Shown: positions 49,983 to 61,285 of the stretch, piece by piece
Layout: every line of letters begins with the position of its first letter
Numbering within the stretch: position 1 is the first letter of the stretch
Assembly: GCF_036324505.1 (NCBI RefSeq)
Contig: NC_086367.1
Span: 23,541,078-23,605,077 of the forward strand
Direction of reading: 5' to 3'
DNA length: 64,000 nt
DNA from: Eleginops maclovinus
Taxonomy: Eukaryota; Chordata; Actinopteri; Perciformes; Eleginopidae
Notes under the pieces: generated by a model
Databases searched by the model: none
The model's input: the letters and a program-made list of their open reading frames with translations, nothing else
What the model was told of the DNA's origin: nothing
Made by a program: the position numbers and the translations under genes

Positions 49983-50584
49983 TACTGGCAGCGCAGAAAT
50001 ACACAGCTGAGTCTGATGGAGTCGCACGAGGAATGATCAGAGCTCCTCTCACTGTGTCTGCTCTTGTAATTGTAAACCTCTTTCCAAACTCCTTCTCATA
50101 GTTGGGCTCACTGCTAGAGTAGCCATATCCAATTAAATCCATCAGACCACTCTCTGTTTGTTGGTACCACAGCATAATATCCAGGTTGTTGTCATTGTGA
50201 CTGCATTTAATTTCTACCCTGGTTTTGTCGTTGACTATTTTTGGGTGTGTTGGCTCAAACTCCACACTCTCAGCTCCATCTGTGGGGGAACATACAGAAA
50301 ATACAGAGGCAGCTGTTACCAAAACATCACTATAATCACTGGAAAATTCATTTTCGTTTAAACTGCTTATTCATTTCTCAATTAATCTTTTATTGTATTA
50401 GATGTCAGAAACTAGTGAACAATGTCCATCCAAGTTTCTTAAATTGCAATGGCTGTCTTTAAATGTCTTGTGTCCTCAGTCCAAAACACATAGATGTCCA
50501 CTGCATATAAATGAGAAGTTACAGAAAGATAGTTACATTACATGAGAGCGAGATGAGAAGAAATGTGAGCACAGCTGGAGACAT
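49983..50584 (-). CDS. trbv: TRBV segment V5
   Basis: Leader exon 50542-50584 (same [14 protein letters not shown]). V exon 49983-50279 starting [10 protein letters not shown], with [23 protein letters not shown] and VYFCAAS. RSS heptamer 49976-49982, 23-bp spacer, nonamer 49944-49952. The frame is intact. Confidence 0.9.
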
Positions 50585-50693
50585 GGTCTAGGTTCTCTGT
50601 GCTGCAGGAGACACTGTCTTCACTGAGAGTCTGTATGAAGAGACCATGTGAGAGGGTTTTAGTGAGGGAGTGGCTTCAAACCACATCACTGTG

Positions 50694-51323
50694 TACTGGC
50701 AGCGCAGAAATACACAGCTGAGTCTGATGGAGTCGCACGAGGAATGATCAGAGCTCCTCTCACTGTGTCTGCTCTTGTTATTGTAAACCTCTTTCCAAAC
50801 TCCTTCTCATAGTTGGGCTCACTGCTAGAGTAGCCATATCCAATTAAATCCATCAGACCGCTCTCTGTTTGTTGGTACCAGAGCATAACATTCAGGTTGT
50901 TGTCATTGTGACTGCATTCAATTTCTACCCTGGTTTTGTCGTTGACTATTTTTGGGTGCGTTGGCTCAAACTCCACACTCTCAGCTCCATCTGTGGGGGA
51001 ACATACAGAAAATAAAGTAGTGATACAGAAGCGGCGGTGTAAAACATTTCTTAAAAATTGTTCCGTAAAGAAATCTCCAGACTTAAACTGTTATCCAGGC
51101 AGTACATTACATTTACGTTCAATCTGCAGATTACTCTTGAGTCAAAGAATATGTCTTTAAATGTCTTGTTTCCTCGTCCAAAACTCCTAGATGCTCACTA
51201 TATGTAATGAACAGCATTGTCTGATATTTGTTTGCATGAAAAGTTCCTTTAATGATAAGTTGATTTATCATAATAGTTACATGAGAGCGAGATGAGAAGA
51301 AATGTGAGCACAGCTGGAGACAT
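50694..51323 (-). CDS. trbv: TRBV segment V6
   Basis: Leader exon 51281-51323. V exon 50694-50990 with [20 protein letters not shown] and VYFCAAS. RSS heptamer 50687-50693, 23-bp spacer, nonamer 50655-50663. Its intron and 5' flank repeat those of V2 almost base for base. The coding differences from V2 lie around CDR1 (LLN versus LNV) and CDR2 (FIGYS versus LIGYG). Confidence 0.9.
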
Positions 51324-51432
51324 GGTCCAGGTTCTCTGTGCTGCAGGAGACACCGTCTTCACTGAGAGTCTGTATGAAGAGACCATGTGAGAGGGTTTTA
51401 GTGAGGGAGTGGCTTCAAACCACATCACTGTG

Positions 51433-51878
51433 TACTGGCAGCGCAGAAATACACAGCTGAGTGTAACAGGTCTGCTGTGCGTATAATCAGAGCTCCTCTC
51501 AGCGTGTCCTCTCTCCTCAGCTCAAACTCTGTTTTAAACTGACCCTCGTAGGTTTGCTCACTGTTTGCAAATCCATACCCAATGAGGGTCATAGAGAGAC
51601 TGCCTTTTCTCTGCTGATACCAGAGCATTACTGTAAGGGTAGAATCATCATGTCTGCATTCAATCTGGACCTCAGTGCTCTCCTTCACTATCTGAGGAGG
51701 AGATGGTTGAAATGAAACAGCGCTCACCTGACCTGTGGAGAAGCAGATTTTAGTTTAAACTCTTGTTGAAGAAACAGACAAGCATATATTACATTATTTA
51801 GAATATATTTTTAGCATTCAAAATCTTACATGGAAACCAGATGAAGAGTAAGAAGAATGTGTGCACATGTGGAGACAT
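51433..51878 (-). CDS. trbv: TRBV segment V7
   Basis: Leader exon 51830-51878 (MSPHVHTFFLLFIWF). V exon 51433-51732 with VQIECRHDD, MLWYQQRKG, LRGALIIR and VYFCAAS. RSS heptamer 51426-51432, 23-bp spacer, nonamer 51394-51402. It is the most diverged member of the V2-V7 family and is intact. Confidence 0.9.
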
Positions 51879-52852
51879 GGTGTGGCACTGATGTGAGGAG
51901 AGAGTCTCCGGGTGAAGAGGGAAGGCTTTTCCATCATCATCATCATCATCATCATCAGATCATGAAGCCTCATGCCACGTGCTGTGCCTCCACCTGTTGG
52001 TTCAATGTGAACATCTTTCTTTATGCTTTACCTTCACACAAGCATAATTGGGCCTACATCTCTTTAAATATTTTTGTATTCTTCAAATACTGGACAGCTT
52101 TTGTTTATTTTAAATAAGTTTATTTTTTCATATTTGTATTACAATTGTTTTATACCATTCTTAATTCAGATACATTTTACATATAACTTCTTACATTTTG
52201 TACATCTTAAATATTAGCAATAATTTTGTGCAAATTAAATTATACTTTTATTTTACACAGCTTTCATTTGAATACCGACATTTGTTCATATTTATAGTTG
52301 TATTTTTAATCTTTTAACCTATTTTATAGTATATTTAATTTCAAATGTTCTTTTTGACAGCTTTTTATTTTAATTCATAAATATTTGTTGTATCTTTTTA
52401 TATTTATATATATAATGTTCTTCCTCATGGACTAAAGAAAACTTGTAGGTAATAATAATCAGGGTTTAGTCTAAACCAGTAACAGGGTCTCTGCCCCTCT
52501 CTCTGGGGGTGTGCGCCCTCAAAACAAAATGCAGATTCTCCCCGTAAAATGTTAAAGTGCTGCCAGAAACAATCTCTCTGTGGGTCAGAAAGGGTTTAAT
52601 GAGACCAGAGATATGGAGATGGGGTCAGGTGTCTGGTCAGACGGCGGTGGGTCTGCCGGGGACGAGTGGCAGGCAGCAGGCTGACACTGAGACTGAGATT
52701 TCTGATCCTTTCTTTCACTCTCCTTTTTTCTGGAGAGGAAGTAAAGGAACCTTTAATGCATGAAGTGTGGGGGGGCCGGAAGTGACGTTAGCCTCTCATA
52801 CTATATCCTCACTTCTGTTTAACATATGTGAGTAGTATCTGATACGCTCTCC
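51879..52852. other. Non-coding spacer
   Basis: Very AT-rich (52.05-52.45 kb), then a segment at 52.58-52.66 kb similar to 30.82-30.9 kb. A (CAT)n tract lies at about 51933-51957. No V segment is found. Confidence 0.45.
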
Positions 52853-54030
52853 TAGGGCTGGGCGATATGGACTAAAAGTCATATCCCGATATATTTAGGT
52901 TGAATATCGATAAACGATATCCCGATATATTTAGGTTGAATATCGATAAACGATATATATCCCGATATTTTTTGGCAAAGTGAGAGCTGTGAAATGAAAT
53001 GCTCAGTCAAAGTCAAAGCCCAATACGAGTAGTTTCATTGAAAACTGACTATAAAATGTAAACATAAGCACTGTATAACAAAGCTCCGTAAGGTGCACAT
53101 CTAAATAAATAAAATATCTTAAATAAAATGAGCCTTGTTTGGAGACAAGCTGTTTTCATCTCCCAGTCTTGCATGAAGTGAACTGTCACGCTCATATAAG
53201 GCTCACACGTCCTGCTTGACCACATATCGCTGGTCAACACAAAATGGGTGAGTTAGCGAGCCGGCCTGCAGCGTTCTGTCTGACTTCACTATACATTTGC
53301 GGCAGTGCTTCTCGTGCAAAATAGTTTCGACTGGGAAGTTTGTATCTCGGGTCCAGCTTTTTAATTAGCTCTTTGAACCCGACCTGTTCCACTGTTGCAA
53401 CAGGGACCATGTCTTTGGCAATGTGAAAGGACACCGCCTTTGTTATTGCACGCCACTTGTCGCTTTTCTTCTCATACGGCACACAGCGGGGAAATGAAGC
53501 TTGCAGTGAGCTTTGTTTTGGGGCTGGAGCTTTGTCGGGTTGGGGACGGCTTGTGCCTGTGGCTTCTGCAGCGCGCAGTTTCACACACTCTTCATATTGC
53601 ACTTTGTGCCACGTTTTTAAGTGATGAAAAAGATTCGTAGTGCTTCCACCACTGGCTGCAATGTGCTTATGGCTCTCCCTACATATAGCTTGGTTTTGTT
53701 GCTCGTCTGACAATTTGTATCCGAACCATCTCCAAATGATTGAGCTACTGCTTTTTCTTTTACCAACCAAGGGGCTCTCCACCGTACGCTCTGCAGACGT
53801 TGTTGCCTTCTCCATGTTTGTTGAAGAGTGCCGGAGTGTCCCTCCCCCTCCCCCCTCTGTGCATGAAAGAGGAGGGGCGGAGCCGGGGCGCGGGAAGCAG
53901 TGCAGAGAGTTCCGATCAACGGCTTGCCTGAAGCAAGTATTACAGCGCAATTTTGAACTATATCGATATATGCGATATGGTCTAATTCCACATCTTATTT
54001 AAAAATATATCGATATATCGCCCAGCCCTA
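52853..54030 (-). mobile_element. hAT transposon (BED-finger type), 1178 bp
   Basis: The element starts TAGGGCTGGGCGATAT and ends ATATCGCCCAGCCCTA. It is flanked by the perfect 8-bp duplication CGCTCTCC (52845-52852 and 54031-54038), the hAT signature. The minus strand (53234-53950) encodes a BED-like finger domain, SSSIIWRWFGYKL..NLFHHLKTWH, followed by ASFPRCVPYEKKSDKW and the start of the hAT core (VGFKELIKKLDPRYKLPSR). The catalytic core and dimerisation domain are missing, so it is a deletion derivative. It sits 58 bp from the V8 RSS nonamer. Confidence 0.85.
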
Positions 54031-54127
54031 CGCTCTCCCCTTCCACAGTGTGTGTGAGTTCCTGTATGTAAGCCTCTCCTGTGGCTGTGAGTTTTTGTCG
54101 AGGCCTGAGGTTTGCCGCAGCACTGTG

Positions 54128-54582
54128 CTGACTGGCAGCACACAGATAAACAGCCTCGTCTTCCTCCTGAACGTTACCGATCCTCAGAGACGACTGCTGC
54201 TTCCCCTTCACTGCCTGGTAACCAGATTTAAACCCTTGTTGAAATGTTGCCAAGCCAGCTACTACAGACACCATGAACTGAAAACCCTTTCCTCTCTGCT
54301 GCCGGTACCAGTACACATAATCATAGTTGGTTTCATTCTGGTAGCAGTGCATTTCTGCCGAACCATTGGGAAGCCTGGAGATGTAGGGAGGCCACTGAGT
54401 GATGAGCACCGACTGAGAGACATCTGAAACACAGACAGAAAAACACATTACATATTTTTAAAAAGAGTTGGATGAAACCCCGGAAATATTCCCATCACAT
54501 TTGTTGTATGTTGTGATCTTTGAAAGACTTCACCTGCAGCCCAAAGCATACAGAGAGTGAAGCAGGAGAAGCCTGGCATCAT
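54128..54582 (-). CDS. trbv: TRBV segment V8
   Basis: Leader exon 54534-54582 (MMPGFSCFTLCMLWAA). V exon 54128-54423 starting DVSQSVLITQWPPYIS, with AEMHCYQNE, VYWYRQQRGK and VYLCAAS. RSS heptamer CACAGTG 54121-54127, 23-bp spacer, nonamer (plus GAGTTTTTG) 54089-54097. A palindromic CRE, TGACGTCA, lies at 54655-54662, 73 bp upstream of the start codon, where V-beta promoters carry a CREB/ATF site. Confidence 0.9.
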
Positions 54583-54654
54583 TGAACTCCAGGAGGAGGA
54601 AGTGAAGCGAATGGAAATCCAAACAGCCACCTCTTTAGCTCTGTGCGGAGGAAA

Positions 54655-54662
54655 TGACGTCA
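54655..54662 (-). promoter_or_regulatory. CRE motif in the V8 promoter
   Basis: TGACGTCA, 73 bp 5' of the V8 start. Mammalian TRBV promoters carry a related decamer (AGTGAYRTCA) at a similar distance. Confidence 0.5.
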
Positions 54663-55504
54663 GAGTGTCTGCAGTGTTAGCTGACAGTGAGGCGCACTGA
54701 AGGATGTTGATAAAGCTGACGTATGTTTGGTGCACGACGACGTGTAACGGTGTGTAGTGCGTCTGGTGCTCCATTCCTGTGTCACAGTTTGTTTTTGGTC
54801 TGTCTCACGTTACTTATTTTTATTCTGATCATTTATTTTTGTCAGTACTGCTTGCAGAAAATGTACATTTACATTTGCTTATGTACTGTGATGTTTTATA
54901 TTTATCACATTCCATAAATGTGTATTTATTTAATTGTGAAAACTAGCAGATGGAATAAAAAAAAGAAAACGAAAATATTAAATATAATATAAAAATAAGT
55001 TAAAGATAAGAAATAAAAAAAGTAGACTAGCATTATGGTGCACTTATATAAACATAAACCCTGTTAAATATTAAGCATATATACCTATGCATCTGTACAA
55101 ACCATCACAAAAAACCATCATATTTATTACATTTGTTTCTTTGGTTCAAATATTGTTAATTTCTGATAATAAAGGCTAACTTGTAGAATGCTCTTTACAT
55201 TGACTTCAGGATGTTAAAGGAAGGTGGAGTTGGTTTGAAGTACTTGAAGCATCTATCTTCTTCACCTGTACCATTTCAAAGTGATTCAGATGTTGACCAC
55301 CTAGAATAATTGGGTTTTGCTCATGATGGAGATTATTATGTGTAGAATGTTTTTAGCTCCACATGGCTTTGTCTTTCCTCTCAGAGCAGGGATAGAAACC
55401 TCCAGCAGCTGAGATACCCCTCGTGTCTTCAGGATCAGTTTGTGATGCAGGTGTTTGTGACTGAGGGCCTGCAGCTTTTTGTAGAGCAGACGCAGGAGGT
55501 GAAG
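54663..55504. other. Non-coding spacer
   Basis: AT-rich between 54.8 and 55.2 kb, with nothing recognisable. 55470-55504 is the RSS of V9 (nonamer side), with a 23-bp spacer. Confidence 0.45.
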
Positions 55505-55511
55505 CACTGTG

Positions 55512-56102
55512 CTCCTCGCTGCGCAGAAGTACTCTGCCCTGTCTGCTGGCTTCATGTTGGAGATAGTGAGCTGAGCTCGGCCCTTTGAGTGACCTGTGAT
55601 GTTAAAGCGTTCTGCAAAGGCCTTCTCTACATCTGCGTTTTCATAATGAAGCAGTCCGATCAAGTCCATGTCTCCGGGCTGACCCCCTGCTGAGCTGTGC
55701 CGGTACCAGAGCATGTAGGGGAAGTTGTTATCTCCGTGAAAACACTCGAGCCGGGCTTCCTCTTGTCCAGGCTTAATCAGCAGGTTCACAGGTGACTGTT
55801 GGATCTTAAGGGATGACAAAACAAGGTCTGGAGGATGAAGGAGAACAAGTCTGAGTAGGCCTTTCATTTATTAATCTGAAATAAAACCTTAGTTGTGATT
55901 AAAAAGTCTTGAATCAATGGTTTTAAAGCCTTAAAAATGCTAAAACTTGGATCAGGATGATATAATTAGTTTCTCTGACTTGAATTTAATTCAACAGTCT
56001 TAACTGCCTTGAAACTGAAATGTTTTCTACTGTCACAACAAAGAACATCCTCCCACTCTCACCTGTGAGCAACGATAAAGAAATAATCACAACTTTAAAC
56101 AT
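55512..56102 (-). CDS. trbv: TRBV segment V9
   Basis: Leader exon 56063-56102 (MFKVVIISLSLLT), donor G|GTGAG. V exon 55512-55827 after CATCCTCCAG, with LKIQQSPVNLL, ARLECFHGDN, MLWYRHSSAG and YFCAARS. RSS heptamer CACAGTG 55505-55511, 23-bp spacer, nonamer CAAAAAGCT. An in-frame Met further 3' (55867) extends the open frame into the intron; I prefer the two-exon model because of the good splice sites and leader. A decamer AGTGATATCA is at 56259-56268. Confidence 0.85.
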
Positions 56103-56258
56103 TTTAAATCCTCATGTAAATGTTGTCTGCTGTGCCTCAAATCTGAACTTAAGCAGTGAGGTGCAAAGACGTAAATGAAAAGACTTTGGGGGGAAATCCT
56201 CCTCGTATTGTTCATTGTGATGAGGAAGGAGGAGCTTCCATCCCTCTTCCTGTCCGTG

Positions 56259-56268
56259 TGATATCACT
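56259..56268 (-). promoter_or_regulatory. V-beta decamer motif upstream of V9
   Basis: AGTGATATCA on the minus strand, about 157 bp 5' of the V9 start codon. It matches the AGTGAYRTCA decamer of mammalian TRBV promoters. Confidence 0.45.
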
Positions 56269-56701
56269 GCTCTGCTGTTCACTGTTTTAATCCTGAGCTC
56301 ATTACTAGAACTTATAACACTAAATATATTATTATTTGTTGTGGCTTTGCTCAATAAATAAAGATATATTACTGCCGAAGTTAACAGGAAAGGAGGAGAG
56401 ACAGACATAAATGAATACTAAGGGTGGGGGTTCTCTTTGATTACGCTTTACTCATTGTAAGGACTTTAATCTGCATCCAACAAGGAATTCAACAGCTTTA
56501 GATAACGGCCTGCTCCAAACTGTTCATCAACTTCTCTTCTAAAATAGAAACAGAGTTAGTGGATGATGAAATCACACCAAAATACAACCACAGATGCAGG
56601 TGTGTCTGTGAGCGGTTAATTCCACGTCTTATTAAAAACCACTCACGAGAGAAGATGGCTCAGAGTTTTTGTAAAGTTCAGAGGGGATTTGTGTCAGCGT
56701 G

Positions 56702-57141
56702 CTTCTGTCGCTGCACAGTAGAACACTGCACCGTGCTCTGGTTTCACAGCTTTGATTATTAGAGAGGCATTCTTTGCTGTATTCCCACTCAAATCTCCAG
56801 ACATCTCAAAATCATCTTTAAATGACTCCTCCATTGTGACAGCTTTCCAGTTCAAATACCCGATGAGCTTCATAGCTGTGTCTCCAGGTGAGCGCTGGTA
56901 CCAGAGCATCACCCTGTAGTCCGTTCTATCATGGCTGCAGGAAATCTGCACTCTGTCTCCAGGAGACTTGATGAGAGAGGGAGACTGACGCACATCAAGA
57001 CCCAGACTAACACCTGGAAAGAGAAAATAAAACTAGCATTGTTAAAAAGTCATAGATTATGAGTCAAGAAAACAATGATTCCACCCATGCTGGTTATATC
57101 TGTTTACCTGCCAGACAACAGAAGAGGAGGAAGCAGATCAT
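56702..57141 (-). CDS. trbv: TRBV segment V10
   Basis: Leader exon 57108-57141 (MICFLLFCCLA). V exon 56702-57013 starting GVSLGLDVRQSPSLIKSPGD, with VQISCSHDRTD, MLWYQRSPGD and VFYCAATE. RSS heptamer CACGCTG (56695-56701, two changes from consensus), 23-bp spacer, nonamer CAAAAACTC (56663-56671). The frame is intact. It is the parent-like relative of the corrupted copy at 28.4-28.9 kb. Confidence 0.88.
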
Positions 57142-57403
57142 TATGACTGTCACATAAAGCATGACATGTCAGGCTGACTACCACACAGTGTTTTAGATGT
57201 AAGGATCTCACATCAGATCCCTGACTGTGTCTCTGTCAGTGATGGAGATCCACAGATGCCTCCACTGAGCTGAGTGAGGTTTCAACAGGAAAGGGAAGTG
57301 CAGCCGACTGGGAGGGGACTGCTGAATGTGTCACTGACAACCATAAATACTGATAAGGGTTGGAAGTTTTTGTATTAAGGAGAAGGAAACTACAGTCACT
57401 GTG

Positions 57404-57840
57404 CTTTGCTGGCTGCACAGAAGTAAACAGCACTGTGCTCAACTCGAGTTTTTTGGACTGTAAGAGAGCCATTCTTTACCGAATCTCCACCCAAGTCTCC
57501 AGAGATAATGAAATGGTCATTATAAGGCTCCTCCATCGTGGCAGCTTGATAATACAAAAACCCGATGAGCTTCATAGCTGTGTCTCCAGGTGAGCGCTGG
57601 TACCAGAGCATCACCCTGTAGTCCGTTCTATCATGGCTGCAGGAAATCTGCACTCTGTCTCCAGGAGACTTGATGACAGAGGGAGACTGACGCACATCAA
57701 GACCCAGACAAACACCTGGAAAGAGAAAACATGTATTTAAATCCTCACTGATTATAAACTATAAAGTCATTTTGACAGAAGGAGGTACTTGTATTTTAGT
57801 TGTTACCTGACAGGCAACAACAAAAGAGGAAACGGATCAT
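57404..57840 (-). CDS. trbv: TRBV segment V11
   Basis: Leader exon 57807-57840 (MIRFLFCCCLS). V exon 57404-57713, the same family as V10, with VQISCSHDRTD, MLWYQRSPGD and VYFCAASK. RSS heptamer CACAGTG 57397-57403, 23-bp spacer, nonamer ACAAAAACT 57365-57373. It is intact. The corrupted sequence at 29.04-29.62 kb matches it. Confidence 0.9.
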
Positions 57841-58735
57841 TTTGAGTTCCTCAAAGTAGATACTCAAACGTTTTTCAAAGTATCTCTCAGAGTTTTAGAG
57901 GTTTAAATTACATTAGGTAAACTGATGATGTCTGCAGGAGTGCATCGAATCAGAAACAGTTTTAGAAAGGAAACACCATTTGCTGTTTCAATGTCACATG
58001 GGTTCCTTTTTGCTCCGCCCCGTAAGGCAACAGCAGTCTGGGAGAACTAAAAACACAGATTATTGGTCATTTCTTTGTCCTATTTGTCATCTTGAGTAAT
58101 GTTGGTCCAAATTCAATCATCAACTAACTAATAAAGGTTTTAGTATTCCTTCATTTGCATTGACTTCATGATTAGCAGTTCAAGTTATAAAAAGGTAAGA
58201 AATGCTGCCTGATAAAACAGTTGGTAACCTTAGGCTAGCTTCATTTGAATTTTCATTAAGTTTTCAATTGCAAAAATAAAATGTAGAACTTGGATATATA
58301 TATATTTATATTTAGTTTTTGTTTTTTAAAAATCACACAAATAATGCTTGACAAAACTTTGACTTAAAATCTGAACATTTTATTTATCTACAATTGATTT
58401 GAGACCGTTTGAATATAATACAATGTAAACAGACCTAACAATGAAAGTAAGAATGGCAATTTAAAATAATAATTACATATGTACTGTATAAATCAATAAA
58501 GGTATTTTTGAAATAAAAAATCAAATAGAACTTAGAAATAAAATGTGCAAAAGTAACATGTTATCTCAACATAAGTGGTGTTTTGAAAGTAGATCTGAAG
58601 GCTGATTTGCACAGAGGGTTTGGATGTTTAGGATCACTGGAGCAATATCTAGCTTATTAACAAAGCTTTTATAATCCATCCATGGAGGAGTGTATTTATT
58701 CCCGCTCTTACTTTAGTTACTCCCAACAGAAACAG
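57841..58735. other. Non-coding spacer
   Basis: AT-rich between V11 and V12, with no recognisable segment. Confidence 0.45.
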
Positions 58736-58774
58736 TAGTTTTTGTATGGGCAGAGGGGGTGTGCAGTCAGTGTG

Positions 58775-59438
58775 CGTAGCTGGCTGCACAGTAATACACA
58801 GCACTGTGCTCCTCTGCCTTCAGCCTGTCTATAAACAGAGAGGCGTTCTTCGCTTTCTCTCCACTCAGGTCTCCAGAAAGTTCAAAATGTTTTTTGAAAG
58901 GCTCCTCGTAGTCCTTGCTGTCGTAGTTCAAATGTCCGATGCGTTTCAGAGCTCGCTCCCCGGGGGGTTGCTGGTACCACTGCATGTACGTGTAGTCCGT
59001 CTTCTCATGGCTGCAGACCAGCTGCACTCTGTCTCCTGGTCTCCTCAGGAGCTCTGCAGGGGACTGCTTCACTTCAACACTGAGACAGACACCTAGAAGA
59101 AGAGAGGATTAATGAACAAGAAAATATAGACACAGGGATTATTGTTCATAAATAACAGCTGTTTTCGTTATCAGTGAATCTGCAGATTATTCCCTTTGTT
59201 CAATTATTTGGTCTAGACAAATGTTTGGGGGATGTCCTGTCGTTCTAAAGATATTACATTTAGTGTGATAAAAAACAGAAAGGCAAGGCATCGGCATACT
59301 AGAGAGGCTGACATTATTCATTACTCTTGGATGAAAAAATACTGTCAGTTATCAAAATCATCTTTGAAAAATGTGCGATAACTTTTTCCTAAAAATGTGA
59401 TTACCAATGATCCATGATAAAAAGAGTAATGTTGGCAT
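58775..59438 (-). CDS. trbv: TRBV segment V12
   Basis: Leader exon 59405-59438 (MPTLLFLSWII). V exon 58775-59092 after TTCTTCTAG, starting GVCLSVEVKQSPAELLRRPG, with VQLVCSHEKTD, MQWYQQPPGE and VYYCAASY. RSS heptamer CACACTG 58768-58774, 23-bp spacer, nonamer CAAAAACTA. It is intact. Confidence 0.88.
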
Positions 59439-60035
59439 GTTCTCCTCTCTGAATGATCCCAGCACGCTGCAGACACTCGACTGAGCAACAGATCCCTGCA
59501 GACTCTCATTAATGCCCCCCCCTCTGTAAACCGGCTTCATCATAACCCATAGTTCTGCATCCATGCAGCTCCAGCTCCACCTGCTGGGATGATGAAAAAT
59601 ATTAATTAGAGTTACACTTTTAATCATTTATAAAACTATGCAACCAACATTATTCTTTTCTAGCTTAATTTATTCATCATTTAGTTTAAAGTCCATCCCC
59701 ATTCGCAAAGACCAAGGTTATGCTTTTTAATGTCTTGCTTTATCAGTCCAAACCTAAAGAAATTCACTTTAATATGGAGCACAGAAAGACAGGAAGCCTC
59801 CATATTTAAGACTCTGAAAACTCTTTCTCTAACACGAGAATGAGTTACATTTTCAATTATTATCAATAACGTGTCTGTCTATTGATAAACCATTGGAAAA
59901 TATTAGTTTGTTACCTGCTGCAGGAAGGGATCACTGTTTGCATGTTAGTAAGTACGATAAAAAAGCAATCAAATTTACACATTTCTGTCAAAGTTAGAAC
60001 GTTTTAATCCTTGTGTCGTTAAGCGATAGAGACAA
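59439..60035. other. Non-coding spacer
   Basis: No V exon, RSS or other gene is recognised here. The missing 3' half of V13 would be expected in this stretch but is absent. Confidence 0.5.
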
Positions 60036-60595
60036 AACAGAGAGTCCTCTCCTGCTGGTGTTCAGGTGTATATCAGTATGTAGTGTCTCTACTTTAAAGA
60101 GTCCTCTCCTGCTGATGTTCAGGTGTATATCAGTATGTAGTGTCTCTACTTTAAAGAGTCCTCTCCTGCTGATGTTCAGGTGTATATCAGTATGTAGCGT
60201 CTCTACTTTAAAGAGTCCTCTCCTGCTGATGTTCAGGTGTATATCAGTATGTAGAGTCTCTACTTTAAAGAGTCCTCTCCTGCTGATGTTCAGGTGTATA
60301 TCAGTATGTAGCGTCTCTACTTTAAAGAGTCCTCTCCTGCTGATGTTCAGGTGTATATCAGTATGTAGCGTCTCTACTTTAAAGAGTCCTCTCCTGCTGA
60401 TGTTCAGGTGTACATCAGTATGTAGTGTCTCTACTTTAAAGAGTCCTCTCCTGCTGATGTTCAGGTGTATATCAGTATGTAGGGTCTCTACTTTAAAGAG
60501 TCCTCTCCTGCTGATGTTCAGGTGTATATCAGTATGTAGTGTCTCTACTTTAAAGAGTCCTCTCCTGCTGATGTTCAGGTGTATATCTGATGACT
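60036..60595. repeat. 57-bp minisatellite, about 10 copies
   Basis: The unit of 57 bp contains TCCTCTCCTGCTGATGTTCA and GGTGTATATCAGTATGTAG. Because 57 is divisible by three and the unit has no stop in one frame on each strand, long open frames appear on both strands (about 218-222 codons). These are a composition effect, not two proteins. Confidence 0.93.
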
Positions 60596-60788
60596 GCTTC
60601 TTCTCCAGGGTTTCTGTACATGTTAGCTGGAGTCTGCTGGACTTTGTCACTCAGAGAGGAACCTGTGGAAGAATAACATGAATTCCTGGTGTTTTTACAT
60701 CAGAATCTGTGATAATTGTTGGGAAATCTTTAGCTATGTTACCTGAAACCAGTATGAGATGAAGGGCTGTGCAGAAGACGATGATCAT
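60596..60788 (-). pseudogene. trbv: TRBV segment V13, truncated by minisatellite
   Basis: Leader exon 60743-60788 (MIIVFCTALHLILVS, donor G|GTAAC) and acceptor TTCCACAG are normal. The V exon starts at 60662 and reads SSLSDKVQQTPANMYRNPGE, then EAVI, and runs into the 57-bp repeat before the first conserved Cys, reaching a stop inside the first repeat. No Trp, second Cys or RSS follows. Confidence 0.85.
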
Positions 60789-61285
60789 CTTGTGTTTTGT
60801 GGCTCTAAGAACAGTTCTGTTGCTCTGTGTGTTCACTGTGTGCTGCTCTACTGAAAGCCTCCCATCAGGAAACCTGTTTTCTGCTCTCATATTGAGCTGT
60901 ACTCTTATACACACAGCAGAGATGCTGTACTGCCTCCTGTCGACAGGAAACAAGACAACACAGACCTAACATGAGCCCTGGAGCTCAGTCAGACTCTACA
61001 GTAATATTATACAGAGAGCATGTGTGTGTTTGCTGAGACTCCATCAAGATTTATGGAAGAGCATTTCTGATACTCATGGATATATTTTCCTGTCGTGTTG
61101 TTTACCCAGACTAAATATTAAACCGTGGCACAACAACGTGACCTCAGAAGAGCTGAGAGCAGGCGATAAGATCTCCCAGAGACCGGTTGATGCAGCCAGT
61201 CTGCAGGTGTGGAGCCTCAGCATGGTGTCTCTGACAGATGGAGGAGAGTTTTTGTACTGAGCTGAGGGGAATCTGCAGCACTGTG

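Noticed and set aside
59994..60681. Two roughly 220-codon repeat proteins on opposite strands
   Set aside because: They arise from a 57-bp tandem repeat free of stops in one frame per strand. The leader and framework 1 next to it show a broken V segment.
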